Positions 8,930 to 17,558 of a DNA stretch of 42,251 nt are shown here, piece by piece. The notes beneath the pieces were generated by a model that ran no database searches, was not told the DNA's origin, and saw nothing but the letters and a program-made list of their open reading frames with translations. The translations under genes and the position numbers were made by a program. Source of the stretch: CALAZP01 sp964410725 (GTDB lineage Bacteria > Bacteroidota > Bacteroidia > Chitinophagales > Saprospiraceae); NCBI GenBank assembly GCA_964410725.1, contig CAYPID010000021.1:1-42251 (forward strand), written 5' to 3'. Numbering within the stretch: position 1 is the first letter of the stretch; each line of letters opens with the position of its first letter.

Positions 8930-9876
8930 AGGATAAATTTAATGACCATCACCAATGCGATGCTTACCGCCAAACCGAAGATAATTTTTAGAAAGTCGGT
9001 GCCAATCATTTTGAAAGTATTCTTCTCCACCTTTTTGGCCAATCGATAGCGTATAGCGATTTCCCTTCCCGCCAGTAATCCGATAAAAACATAGGTAGTG
9101 GACATGGGGACATTATTCAATTCTTTGAAATAGAACAAAATCAGACCGTAAGTAAAATCGATTATGGTAGCCGAACGAATATCAACTGTATTGGTCTTGG
9201 CCTTTACAATCTCCTGAATTGCTCCCCCCTTTGAATAAAAAATATATCCCAATAGGAATAATAAAATAAGTAGAGAGCTGATTAATCCCCATAAGGATAA
9301 ATTTCGTGGGAGATAAACGTAAATGTTGGCAAAATCTTGGATCAACCATTGACTCCACAAAAAGCCAGTGGACAACCATTGTAGAGGAACCCATAAAGTT
9401 TTCCCCCTTCGGGAAATGGGGGTATCTATAAAGTATTTTTCAACGACTTTTGAGATGGCGAGATACAAAAGGATAGCGGTGGTAAAAGCCACTCCATAAC
9501 CTATGAAAGATTTGGCTACCATGTCCCCCAGATTTTTTTCATTGAAGAACGTCAAAATCAAAAAGGAGGTGCTAACTGGGATTCCGGTTCTCGTCAAACT
9601 CATTAAAACGAGCGGAGGCAAAATATAATACCAAGCAAAAGGGTCGGGCAGCGGATATTTTTCTAACCTGGAATAAGAAACATCTCCTCCATAATTGATC
9701 CAACCGTATATAAGGGTAAAGGTTAGAATAGAACCTGCAAAAAACCACAAGGTATACCAAGGCCGGTCTTCATTGGAACTTAAAAAAGTCCCCAAGGTCT
9801 GGATACTATCATTGCCAACTACGGAATAGCCTGCCAATATAAATCCAGCCCACATAATCAAAATCGAATAATCCAT
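8926..9876 (-). CDS. Divergent PiT-like (phosphate transporter-like) membrane permease
   Basis: This 316-residue protein has about nine hydrophobic segments. Near the N-terminus, G-N-D-S-I-Q-T-L-G-T-F (21-31) resembles the G-A-N-D signature of PiT inorganic phosphate transporters. GIPVSTSF (98-105) and NNVPMSTTYVF (about 252-262) resemble the paired G-x-P-x-S-T-T-H motifs of the family's inverted repeat. The second N-D signature is not evident and the protein is shorter than typical PiT carriers (over 400 residues). An ion-transport role is therefore inferred and the substrate is unknown. The gene is convergent with the giant secreted protein; the stop codons overlap (shared bases 8926-8929). 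It diverges from pyrG. The ATG is at 9874-9876. Confidence 0.65.
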   Translation of the reverse strand: MDYSILIMWAGFILAGYSVVGNDSIQTLGTFLSSNEDRPWYTLWFFAGSILTFTLIYGWINYGGDVSYSRLEKYPLPDPFAWYYILPPLVLMSLTRTGIPVSTSFLILTFFNEKNLGDMVAKSFIGYGVAFTTAILLYLAISKVVEKYFIDTPISRRGKTLWVPLQWLSTGFLWSQWLIQDFANIYVYLPRNLSLWGLISSLLILLFLLGYIFYSKGGAIQEIVKAKTNTVDIRSATIIDFTYGLILFYFKELNNVPMSTTYVFIGLLAGREIAIRYRLAKKVEKNTFKMIGTDFLKIIFGLAVSIALVMVIKFIL

Positions 9877-10017
9877 AGCCCTTTTTTCAAACGGGAGTTT
9901 AAAAGTACCTTTTTCTCAAAAGTTAAAGGTTAATAAAATTTAAAATTTTTATCCCATTCTTATTTAGCTATCTTTACAACCCGTAACACGGTTACCATTA
10001 ATTGTAAAAAAAGGTAA

Positions 10018-11634
10018 ATGACAAAGTATATTTTTGTTACGGGTGGAGTAACTTCCTCTTTAGGGAAGGGAATCATTGCGGCTTCTCTTGCTAAGTTGCT
10101 TCAATCTAGGGGACTCAAGGTAACCATTCAAAAATTTGATCCCTATATCAATGTAGATCCTGGAACATTAAATCCCTACGAACACGGGGAATGCTATGTA
10201 ACAGACGACGGAGCTGAGACCGATTTGGATTTGGGGCACTATGAACGTTTCTTAAATACCCCGACCAGCCAAGCCAATAATGTAACCACAGGAAGGATAT
10301 ACAGCACCGTCATTAATAAGGAACGAGCAGGTGATTACCTTGGTAAAACGGTTCAAGTGGTTCCTCATATTACAGATGAAATCAAAAGAAGGGTACAATT
10401 GCTCAGTTTGGATAACAGCTATGATATTGTCATCACAGAGCTTGGAGGTACAGTAGGGGATATCGAATCATTACCTTATTTAGAGGCGTTAAGACAATTA
10501 AGATGGGAATTAGGTGCGGATCATTGTTTGGTTATTCACTTAACCTTAATTCCATATTTAAAAGCTGCCAAAGAACTCAAAACCAAACCAACACAACATT
10601 CGGTTAAGGAACTACTCAATACTGGAATACAACCCGATATATTGGTTTGCCGAACCGAGCATCCACTGACAGAAGATATCCGAAGAAAACTCGCTTTGTT
10701 TTGCAATGTGGAGGTCAGCTCTGTTATTGAAGCTATAGATGCGGAAAGTATTTATGATGTACCTCTCAAAATGTTAGAGGAAAAATTGGATGAGACTGTC
10801 ATCAACAAACTCAAGTTAAAGGATAAAAAGGCCCCAGACTTAAAAGCTTGGAAAGATTTTTTGAAAAAGCTTAAAAATCCCACTACTGAAGTCTCTATTG
10901 GATTGGTCGGTAAGTACAATGAATTACAAGATGCCTATAAATCCATATATGAATCCTTTGTTCATGCAGGAGCCTACAACAAATGCAAAGTAAAAATCAT
11001 TCCGATTCACTCAGAATCCTTAGAAGCAAGTGAAAAGGAAATTGCCAATAAATTAAAACATCTCAATGCTGTCCTGGTAGCTCCGGGTTTTGGGGAAAGG
11101 GGAATAGAAGGAAAGATTCTCGCTATTAAATACGCCAGAGAACATCAATTGCCTTTTTTTGGAATTTGTTTGGGAATGCAATGTGCCGTAGTTGAATTTG
11201 CCCGTAGTATCGGAGGGTTAAAAGGAGCTGCATCTATTGAAATGGATCCGAATACGCCTTACCCTGTTATCGACCTTTTAGAAAATCAAAAGGAGATTAC
11301 CCAAAAGGGTGGAACTATGAGATTAGGGGCTTATGACTGTACTTTGAAGAGAGATTCCCTGGCCTTTCAAGCTTATGGGCAGGAAAAGATTCAAGAAAGA
11401 CACCGACACCGGTATGAGTTCAATAATGCCTACAAGAATACTTTAGAAGAAATGGGACTGGTGACCTCTGGAATCAATCCCGAGAAAAATTTGGTTGAAA
11501 TTATTGAGTTGAAAGACCACCCTTGGTTCTTGGCTACCCAATTTCATCCTGAACTTAAAAGCACAGTGGAAAAGCCCCATCCATTATTTGTTTCTTTTGT
11601 AAAAGCTGCCATCAATCACCAGCGTCAGAATTAA
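10018..11634 (+). CDS. pyrG: CTP synthase (glutamine hydrolysing)
   Basis: This enzyme makes CTP from UTP, ATP and glutamine in the cytoplasm, the last step of pyrimidine nucleotide synthesis. The 538-residue length is normal. The synthase domain (1-270) starts with TKYIFVTGGVTSSLGKGI, the P-loop, followed by KFDPYINVDPGTLNPYEHGE and GGTVGDIES. The class I glutamine amidotransferase domain (about 295-535) has the nucleophile Cys384 in GICLGMQ and H510-P-E512 in FHPEL. All key residues are present. A TATCTTTACAA element at 9969-9979 is a possible -7 promoter region 38 bases before the ATG. The RNA methyltransferase gene follows after 30 bases and is probably co-transcribed. Confidence 0.98.
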   Translation: MTKYIFVTGGVTSSLGKGIIAASLAKLLQSRGLKVTIQKFDPYINVDPGTLNPYEHGECYVTDDGAETDLDLGHYERFLNTPTSQANNVTTGRIYSTVINKERAGDYLGKTVQVVPHITDEIKRRVQLLSLDNSYDIVITELGGTVGDIESLPYLEALRQLRWELGADHCLVIHLTLIPYLKAAKELKTKPTQHSVKELLNTGIQPDILVCRTEHPLTEDIRRKLALFCNVEVSSVIEAIDAESIYDVPLKMLEEKLDETVINKLKLKDKKAPDLKAWKDFLKKLKNPTTEVSIGLVGKYNELQDAYKSIYESFVHAGAYNKCKVKIIPIHSESLEASEKEIANKLKHLNAVLVAPGFGERGIEGKILAIKYAREHQLPFFGICLGMQCAVVEFARSIGGLKGAASIEMDPNTPYPVIDLLENQKEITQKGGTMRLGAYDCTLKRDSLAFQAYGQEKIQERHRHRYEFNNAYKNTLEEMGLVTSGINPEKNLVEIIELKDHPWFLATQFHPELKSTVEKPHPLFVSFVKAAINHQRQN

Positions 11635-11664
11635 TGCGGGAACTTAAATTAACCCATTTACCCA

Positions 11665-12231
11665 ATGAGCCAAAAGAATATGCGGAAATTATCTTTGCTG
11701 GAGTTAAACCGCTTGGATAAGGAAACTTTTAAGGGGGTGGATAAAACTCCTTTGGTTCTGATTTTAGATAATATTCGATCTGCTCATAATGTAGGTGCTG
11801 CTTTTCGTACAGCCGATGGATTTGCACTTCTTGGAATTCACCTATGCGGTATCACCGCTCAGCCACCCAATAGAGAAATTACCAAAACAGCTATTGGTGC
11901 TACAGAATCCGTATCATGGTCTTATTATAATTATACTTGTGAATCTATTCGAGTCCTTAAAAATCAACAATTCCAAATAATAGGAGTGGAGCAAACCAAT
12001 CAAAGTGTCGATTTAATTGATGTTAATTTTGATTTTTCTAAACCTACAGCTTTAGTATTTGGAAATGAAGTTTCTGGAATTTCAGATGAAGTAATCCCGT
12101 TACTAGATTCCGCTTTAGAGATTCCACAATGGGGAACCAAACATTCATTAAATGTATCAGTTTGTGTAGGTATTCTTTCCTTTGAATTTGTGAGGCAGTA
12201 TCAAATTGAGAGAAAGAACTTAATACTATAA
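11665..12231 (+). CDS. TrmH/SpoU-family RNA 2'-O-methyltransferase
   Basis: This 188-residue, single-domain SPOUT protein carries the three motifs of the family. Motif 1, NIRSAHNVGAAFRTAD (36-51), includes the catalytic Arg. Motif 2 is V-F-G-N-E-V-S-G-I-S (about 131-140). Motif 3, IPQWGTKHSLNVSVCVGI (about 153-170), forms the knot that binds S-adenosylmethionine. It should methylate the 2'-OH of a ribose in tRNA or rRNA. It lacks the N-terminal L30e-like domain of RlmB-type enzymes, so tRNA is a reasonable but unproven target. It follows pyrG by 30 bases in the same direction and converges on ilvA. Position and target cannot be fixed from sequence. Confidence 0.9.
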   Translation: MSQKNMRKLSLLELNRLDKETFKGVDKTPLVLILDNIRSAHNVGAAFRTADGFALLGIHLCGITAQPPNREITKTAIGATESVSWSYYNYTCESIRVLKNQQFQIIGVEQTNQSVDLIDVNFDFSKPTALVFGNEVSGISDEVIPLLDSALEIPQWGTKHSLNVSVCVGILSFEFVRQYQIERKNLIL

Positions 12232-12312
12232 ACTATTCTATCCCTGTTATTTTTAGGAGTAATCTCAAGGTTATTGTAAGGATATTTTAGAATAGCAGAC
12301 TGAATTAGATGA

Positions 12313-13575
12313 TTAAATCAATAAATCATAGAGGGTTTTGCTGTCATTCAAAGATTGATAGTCAATTTTATAATTATCCATACGCTCCAATAAACCAGCA
12401 TAATCTTCCTTTTGGTGAACTTGAATCCCTACCAAAGCGGGTCCGGATTCTCTGTTGTGCTTTTTGGTGTATTCAAAGTGGGTGATATCATCGTCAGGAC
12501 CTAACACATTATTAAGAAACTCTCTTAAAGCCCCTGCTCGTTGAGGAAACTTGATAATAAAATAGTGTTTGAGTCCTTCATAAAGAAGAGAGCGCTCTCT
12601 GATCTCTTGCGTTCTGGTGATGTCATTATTACTGCCACTAACGACGCAAACTATATTTTTACCCTTGATTACTGCTCTGAATTGGTCTAATGCAGCTATG
12701 GTCAATGCACCTGCAGGCTCCACTATCATGGCTTCCTCGTTGTACAACTGAAGGATGGTACTGCAAGCTTTTCCCTCTGGGACGAGCACCACCTCGTCGA
12801 TAACTTGTTGTGCTATTTTAAAATTTAACTCACCAACTCGTCTAACAGCTGCACCGTCAACAAAATTATCGATATGGTCTAACGTAATTATTTTTCCCTC
12901 CTTTAAGGATTGGTACATGGCTGGGGCCCCTTCCGGTTCTACCCCGATAATTTTGGTAGATGGACTCAATTGTTTGATGACACTACCCAGACCCGAAACC
13001 AATCCACCCCCACCCACTGGTACAAATACATAATCTATGGGTTGCTCTGATTGTTCAAGAATCTCTAATCCTACGGTGCCTTGTCCCTCAATAATTTTGA
13101 TATCATTAAACGGATGTACAAAAATCTTTTGATGGGTCTCCGCATCTTTTACGGCTTCGGCATAAGCATCATCAAAGGTGTCCCCAATAAGGACTACTTC
13201 AATCATGTTTTTACCAAACAGTTTGACTTTTTTAATTTTTTGCTGTGGCGTTACTGCTGGCATGTATATTTTGCCAAACACCCCTAACTTTTGGCAAGCA
13301 AAAGCAACACCCTGCGCATGGTTTCCCGCACTAGCACAAACGACCCCGGCTTTGAGCACTTCTGGGTCCATGCTGGCCATTTTGTTGTAGGCTCCTCTGA
13401 TTTTATAGGAACGCACCTCTTGTAAATCTTCTCTTTTGAGATAGACATTGGCTTTAAATTCAGCCGAGATATTGTGGTTAAGGGAAAGGGGTGTCATCGC
13501 TGCCACCCCTTTAAGCCTTTCTTTTGCTTTTTTAACAGCGGAAATGTCCGCCAAATCTTTTATTGATTGAACCAT
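12313..13575 (-). CDS. ilvA: Threonine ammonia-lyase (threonine deaminase)
   Basis: A PLP enzyme that converts threonine to 2-oxobutanoate and ammonia, the first committed step to isoleucine. The 420-residue chain has the PLP lysine at K58 in REDLQEVRSYKIRGAYN, the phosphate-binding glycine loop VPVGGGGLVSG (about 187-197) and a C-terminal ACT-like regulatory region (about 337-420: HYFIIKFPQRAGALREFL). This is the short biosynthetic form with a single regulatory ACT-like domain, unlike the two-domain E. coli IlvA, so isoleucine feedback control is likely (family knowledge). The gene lies six bases after ilvC on the minus strand, probably in one transcript. An 8-bp inverted repeat with a long loop (12233-12240, 12288-12295) is the only terminator-like structure downstream and is weak. 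Confidence 0.96.
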   Translation of the reverse strand: MVQSIKDLADISAVKKAKERLKGVAAMTPLSLNHNISAEFKANVYLKREDLQEVRSYKIRGAYNKMASMDPEVLKAGVVCASAGNHAQGVAFACQKLGVFGKIYMPAVTPQQKIKKVKLFGKNMIEVVLIGDTFDDAYAEAVKDAETHQKIFVHPFNDIKIIEGQGTVGLEILEQSEQPIDYVFVPVGGGGLVSGLGSVIKQLSPSTKIIGVEPEGAPAMYQSLKEGKIITLDHIDNFVDGAAVRRVGELNFKIAQQVIDEVVLVPEGKACSTILQLYNEEAMIVEPAGALTIAALDQFRAVIKGKNIVCVVSGSNNDITRTQEIRERSLLYEGLKHYFIIKFPQRAGALREFLNNVLGPDDDITHFEYTKKHNRESGPALVGIQVHQKEDYAGLLERMDNYKIDYQSLNDSKTLYDLLI

Positions 13576-13581
13576 AAGTGG

Positions 13582-14628
13582 TTACTCGCTTTCAGGTCTC
13601 AATTTTCTTACCGCTCTTCCAGCTTGCCACATTTCGCTTTCTCTTAATTCCTTTAATTCTTCTTCCAGTTTTACCCGATAATCAGGCTTGCTATTGGAAT
13701 CAATAGATTTTTGCGCTTCATTACCTGTGGCAACGCTCTCATACAAATCGTTGAAAACTGGATAAACCGCATCGCGGAATTTTTTCCACCAATCTAAAGC
13801 TCCTCTTTGGGCAGTTGTAGAACAGTTAGCGTACATCCAATCCATTCCATTTTCCGCTACTAATGGCATCAAACTCTGTGTCAATTCTTCTACAGTTTCA
13901 TTAAAGGCTTCAGATGGAGAGTGGCCATTTTTTCTCAAAACATCATACTGTGCAGCAAATATTCCTTGAATAGCCCCCATCAATGTTCCTCTTTCTCCGG
14001 TTAAATCACTGAATACTTCCTTCTTGAAGGTGGTCTCAAATAAATATCCAGATCCGATACCAATACCCAATGCAATGGCCTTATCTCTAGCCTGACCAGT
14101 GGAGTCTTGGAAAACCGCAAAACTTGAATTTAAACCCCTTCCTTCTAGGAATAATCTCCTCAAACTGGTTCCGGAACCTTTAGGAGCAACTAAAATTACA
14201 TCTACATCAGTACTGGGCACAATCCCAGTTCTATCCTTGTAGGTGATACCAAATCCATGAGAAAAATATAAGGTCTTACCCGGGGTAAGGTATTGCTTTA
14301 AGGTTGGCCATACTGCTATTTGAGCCGCATCGGAAAGTAAGTATTGAATGATGGTTGCTTTTTCTGCTGCCTCTTCAATAGAAAAAAGGGTCTTACCTGG
14401 TTCCCATCCATCAGCAATTGCTTTATCCCAGGTAGGAGAATCTTTTCTCTGCCCAACGATGACATGGAATCCATTATCTTTAAGATTCAAGGCTTGTCCG
14501 GGCCCTTGCACACCATATCCGATGATGGCAATGGTTTCGTTCTTAAGTACGTCAACTGCTTTTGATAAGGGAAATTCATCCCTAGTAACTACGGTTTCTT
14601 CGACACCTCCAAAATTGATTGTAGCCAT
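13582..14628 (-). CDS. ilvC: Ketol-acid reductoisomerase
   Basis: This enzyme isomerises and reduces acetolactate or acetohydroxybutyrate to the dihydroxy acids of valine and isoleucine synthesis, using NAD(P)H and Mg2+. The 348-residue chain has the Rossmann motif IGYGVQGPG (36-44), SHGFGI near 123-128, and the metal-binding helix with DLTGERGTLMG (about 208-218). The gene starts with ATG at 14626-14628 and runs directly into ilvA (6-base gap). The ilvD-ilvB-ilvN group lies on the same strand 12.4 kb upstream. The 113-base gap to the divergent ABC exporter gene must hold its promoter, since no ilv gene precedes it directly. Confidence 0.97.
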   Translation of the reverse strand: MATINFGGVEETVVTRDEFPLSKAVDVLKNETIAIIGYGVQGPGQALNLKDNGFHVIVGQRKDSPTWDKAIADGWEPGKTLFSIEEAAEKATIIQYLLSDAAQIAVWPTLKQYLTPGKTLYFSHGFGITYKDRTGIVPSTDVDVILVAPKGSGTSLRRLFLEGRGLNSSFAVFQDSTGQARDKAIALGIGIGSGYLFETTFKKEVFSDLTGERGTLMGAIQGIFAAQYDVLRKNGHSPSEAFNETVEELTQSLMPLVAENGMDWMYANCSTTAQRGALDWWKKFRDAVYPVFNDLYESVATGNEAQKSIDSNSKPDYRVKLEEELKELRESEMWQAGRAVRKLRPESE

Positions 14629-14713
14629 TTTGATATTTGCTTTAATTCAAAAAATAAGTTAAAGTTGGTTTGGAATCCGCTAAGATAGAAGAAAATAGAT
14701 AAACTTAAAGCCT

Positions 14714-14721
14714 TATTTTTG
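14714..14721 (+). promoter_or_regulatory. Probable -7 promoter element for the ABC exporter-murB unit
   Basis: TATTTTTG followed by C matches TAnnTTTG(C), as in the tRNA-Ser promoter. It lies 20 bases before the exporter ATG. No convincing TTTG is found at the expected -33 distance, so only half of the promoter is supported. Confidence 0.4.
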
Positions 14722-14741
14722 CACCAATTAAACAAGCTGAT

Positions 14742-16538
14742 ATGAGTGCGAGAAACAGTGATTCTGAATCCAAACCTAAACTTAAAAAGGGACAACTAAA
14801 GAACGCTGTCAAAATATTCAAATTTATCAAACCATACCGTTGGAATTTTATTTTTGGTTTGATCATCCTAAGTCTGGGTACTTTAACTTTTATGATTTTT
14901 CCAGGTGCTATGGGAGAGATGGCAGATGCCGCCACAGGCCATTCCAAGCGTGGATTTACACTCATGCAATACGGGATGGTTTTTTTGATATTATTGGTCG
15001 TTCAAGCTGTTTTCTCCTACATCCGAACTATACTTTTTGCCATAGTCAGTGAAAAAGGAATGGCTGATGTGCGAAAGGCGCTTTACGAAAAACTCATTAC
15101 TCAAGAAATTGCTTTTTTTGAACAGCGAAGGGTAGGGGAATTGACCAGCAGGATTACTGCGGATGTAGAGCAATTGCAAACGGCTTTTTCTATCTCACTA
15201 GCTGAGTTTATTCGACAAGTTATCGTACTGGTTGCAGGTATAGGTATTATTGCATGGCTGACGCCAAAATTGTCGCTGATTATGTTGCTGACCTTTCCCG
15301 GGGTGGTGGTTATTGCAATTGTGTTTGGTAGGTACATTAGAAAAATTTCTAAAAAGCGACAAGATGAATTGGCTAACAGCAACGTAATTGTAGAGGAAAC
15401 TTTTCAATCCTTTTCTGTGGTAAAATCTTTTGCCAATGAATGGTTTGAGGTTTTCCGATTCTCTAAATCGGTGGATCAGTTGGTAAAAGTGGCCCTCAAA
15501 TATGCCCACTACCGGGGTTTGTTTTTCGTATTTATATTCCTCATTCTTTTTGGTACCATCATTTTCATTCTTTGGCAAGGCGCGCGTTTGGTTGAATCTG
15601 GAGATATGCAGGTTGGGGATTTATTCTCCTTTATTCTCTACACTGGTTTCATTGGAGGAGCTATTGGTGGATTAGGAAATTTATATACTACCTTGGCTGG
15701 AGCTATTGGGGCGACAGAACGCATTGTGGATATCCTGAACCATCCGTCGGAGATTGAGGCCAAGCAAATGGATCTAAAGAATGAAGGTACGCCTCTTCAA
15801 GGCACTATCCAATATCAAGGAATTACGTTTGCTTACCCTACCAGAAAAGACCAATTAGTCCTCAAAGGGATTGATTTGGAAATTAAAACAGGTCAGCGAA
15901 TTGCCCTGGTTGGCAGTAGTGGTGCTGGCAAATCAACCATAATTCAGCTGTTATTGCAGTTTTATCAACCTCAAAGTGGTCAAATTTTATTTGATGGCAA
16001 ACCTGCAGGATCTTATGATTTGACATTTTTGCGAAAAAATATTGGCATTGTTCCCCAGGAAGTTCTTTTATTCGGAGGAACCATAGAGGAAAATATCAAA
16101 TACGGTCAACCCAATGCCACAGAAAAGGAGCTTTACGAAGCTGCCCGCCAGGCCAATGCCCTGGACTTCATTAAGTCTTTTCCCGAAGGGATGCAAACGG
16201 TTGTAGGAGAAAGAGGGATTAAGTTATCTGGAGGACAAAGGCAAAGGATTGCCATTGCGAGGGCTTTATTGAAAGACCCCGCTATTCTCGTTTTGGATGA
16301 AGCCACCTCATCTTTAGATGCGGAATCAGAAAAACTTGTTCAGGAAGCTTTAGATATATTGATGCAAGGTCGTACTTCTATAATTATTGCCCATCGATTG
16401 GCGACCATTAGGGAAGCAGATTGGATTTATGTGATAGATGAAGGTAGAATTGTAGAACAGGGGACTCATGATTCTCTTTATAATATTGAAAATGGAATTT
16501 ACCGGCATCTGGCTCAATTGCAGTTTGATTTGAATTAA
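14742..16538 (+). CDS. ABC exporter, fused permease and ATPase (ABCB/MsbA-like)
   Basis: This 598-residue half-transporter would dimerise in the inner membrane. Six membrane helices occupy about 35-320 (type I exporter fold, LTSRITADVEQLQ coupling region near 130). The nucleotide-binding domain follows with Walker A GSSGAGKST (about 391), LSGGQRQRIAIARALL signature (about 494), Walker B ILVLDEATSSLD and the H-loop IIAHRL. The family exports lipids, lipid A, peptides or drugs. Its place beside murB and near lptD and an MCE protein makes lipid or LPS transport plausible, but MsbA identity is not proven. It diverges from ilvC, and murB follows after 6 bases. Confidence 0.92.
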   Translation: MSARNSDSESKPKLKKGQLKNAVKIFKFIKPYRWNFIFGLIILSLGTLTFMIFPGAMGEMADAATGHSKRGFTLMQYGMVFLILLVVQAVFSYIRTILFAIVSEKGMADVRKALYEKLITQEIAFFEQRRVGELTSRITADVEQLQTAFSISLAEFIRQVIVLVAGIGIIAWLTPKLSLIMLLTFPGVVVIAIVFGRYIRKISKKRQDELANSNVIVEETFQSFSVVKSFANEWFEVFRFSKSVDQLVKVALKYAHYRGLFFVFIFLILFGTIIFILWQGARLVESGDMQVGDLFSFILYTGFIGGAIGGLGNLYTTLAGAIGATERIVDILNHPSEIEAKQMDLKNEGTPLQGTIQYQGITFAYPTRKDQLVLKGIDLEIKTGQRIALVGSSGAGKSTIIQLLLQFYQPQSGQILFDGKPAGSYDLTFLRKNIGIVPQEVLLFGGTIEENIKYGQPNATEKELYEAARQANALDFIKSFPEGMQTVVGERGIKLSGGQRQRIAIARALLKDPAILVLDEATSSLDAESEKLVQEALDILMQGRTSIIIAHRLATIREADWIYVIDEGRIVEQGTHDSLYNIENGIYRHLAQLQFDLN

Positions 16539-16544
16539 TTGACG

Positions 16545-17558
16545 ATGCAGATTTATAAGGATTATGCTCTTGATCGACTACATACTTTTGGCTTAAAAGT
16601 CAAGGCCAAGCAACTCATTAAAGTTTCAGCTGTGGAAGAGGTTCAAGCCCTGAGCCGGATGGATTTATCCCAAGTTCTCATTTTAGGTGGGGGAAGTAAT
16701 ATACTTTTTACCAAAGATTATGAAGGATTGGTAATAAAAAATAATATTCTTGGTAAGGAAGTGGTCTTGGAATCTGACCGTGAAGTCTTGTTGCGTATTG
16801 GTGGGGGTGAAAATTGGAATGATTTGGTGGAGTGGACCGTCGGCAATGGTTGGGGTGGTTTGGAAAACTTAATAGCCATTCCGGGAAGTGTGGGTGCAGC
16901 TCCGGTTCAGAATATTGGAGCGTACGGGGTGAGTATTGGAGCGGTTACAGTTCGGGTAGAAGGGGTCTTTCTAGAATCAGGTAAGCGGGAAGTTTTTGAA
17001 GCAGAGGCTTGTGAATTTGATTATCGATCCAGTATTTTTAAAACTTCGTTAAAAGGAAAGTTTTTCATTACGCATCTGGTAGTCCGTTTAACCCCTGCTG
17101 AATTCCATCGAGTTAATTTGGATTATCCAGCTTTGCGTAATTACCTCCATGAGCGTTCACAAACTCCCAGCATAAAAAGTGTAGCGGAAGCGGTTAAAAC
17201 GATAAGAGAAAGTAAACTACCCAATCCTGAAGTAATGGGAAATGCAGGTAGTTTTTTCAAAAATCCAGTGATTTCCGGAGAACAGTTAGCACAAATCAAA
17301 AAGGATCACCCCGAAGTTCCATCTTTCAATGAAGGAACGGACTTGCATAAAATTCCCGCCGCTTGGCTTATAGAAAAAGCAGGCTGGAAAGGAGTGAAAA
17401 GGGGCAATGCCGCTACCCATCAACACCAACCTTTAGTTTTAGTCGCTTTATCTTCGGCTGCAAAAGGAGAAGAGATTGAAGCATTATCCAGCGCAATTCA
17501 ACAATCCGTAAAAGAATTATTCAAGGTTGAATTAACACCTGAGGTTAATATTCTGTAG
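16545..17558 (+). CDS. murB: UDP-N-acetylenolpyruvoylglucosamine reductase
   Basis: An FAD enzyme that reduces UDP-GlcNAc-enolpyruvate to UDP-MurNAc with NADPH, the second committed step of peptidoglycan synthesis. With the ATG at 16545 it is 337 residues; a TTG at 16539 would add two residues. Visible motifs are ILGGGSNILF (about 47-56), IPGSVGAAPVQNIGAYG (about 112-128), YRSSIFK, the catalytic Ser in GNAGSFFKNP (about 233) and the C-terminal L-T-P-E-V Glu. It is the long type I (E. coli-like) form. It starts 6 bases after the ABC exporter stop, so translation is likely coupled. Its 3' end overlaps the convergent MCE gene by 14 bases. Confidence 0.97.
   Translation: MQIYKDYALDRLHTFGLKVKAKQLIKVSAVEEVQALSRMDLSQVLILGGGSNILFTKDYEGLVIKNNILGKEVVLESDREVLLRIGGGENWNDLVEWTVGNGWGGLENLIAIPGSVGAAPVQNIGAYGVSIGAVTVRVEGVFLESGKREVFEAEACEFDYRSSIFKTSLKGKFFITHLVVRLTPAEFHRVNLDYPALRNYLHERSQTPSIKSVAEAVKTIRESKLPNPEVMGNAGSFFKNPVISGEQLAQIKKDHPEVPSFNEGTDLHKIPAAWLIEKAGWKGVKRGNAATHQHQPLVLVALSSAAKGEEIEALSSAIQQSVKELFKVELTPEVNIL

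Noticed and set aside
12233..12295. An 8-bp inverted repeat (ctattcta/tagaatag) between the RNA methyltransferase and ilvA as a terminator
   Set aside because: The arms are 47 bases apart, AT-rich and not followed by a T tract, so a stable terminator hairpin is unlikely.
14742..16538. Naming the ABC exporter msbA
   Set aside because: The domain layout fits but also fits drug and peptide exporters; no residue seen here proves lipid A specificity, so no symbol was given.
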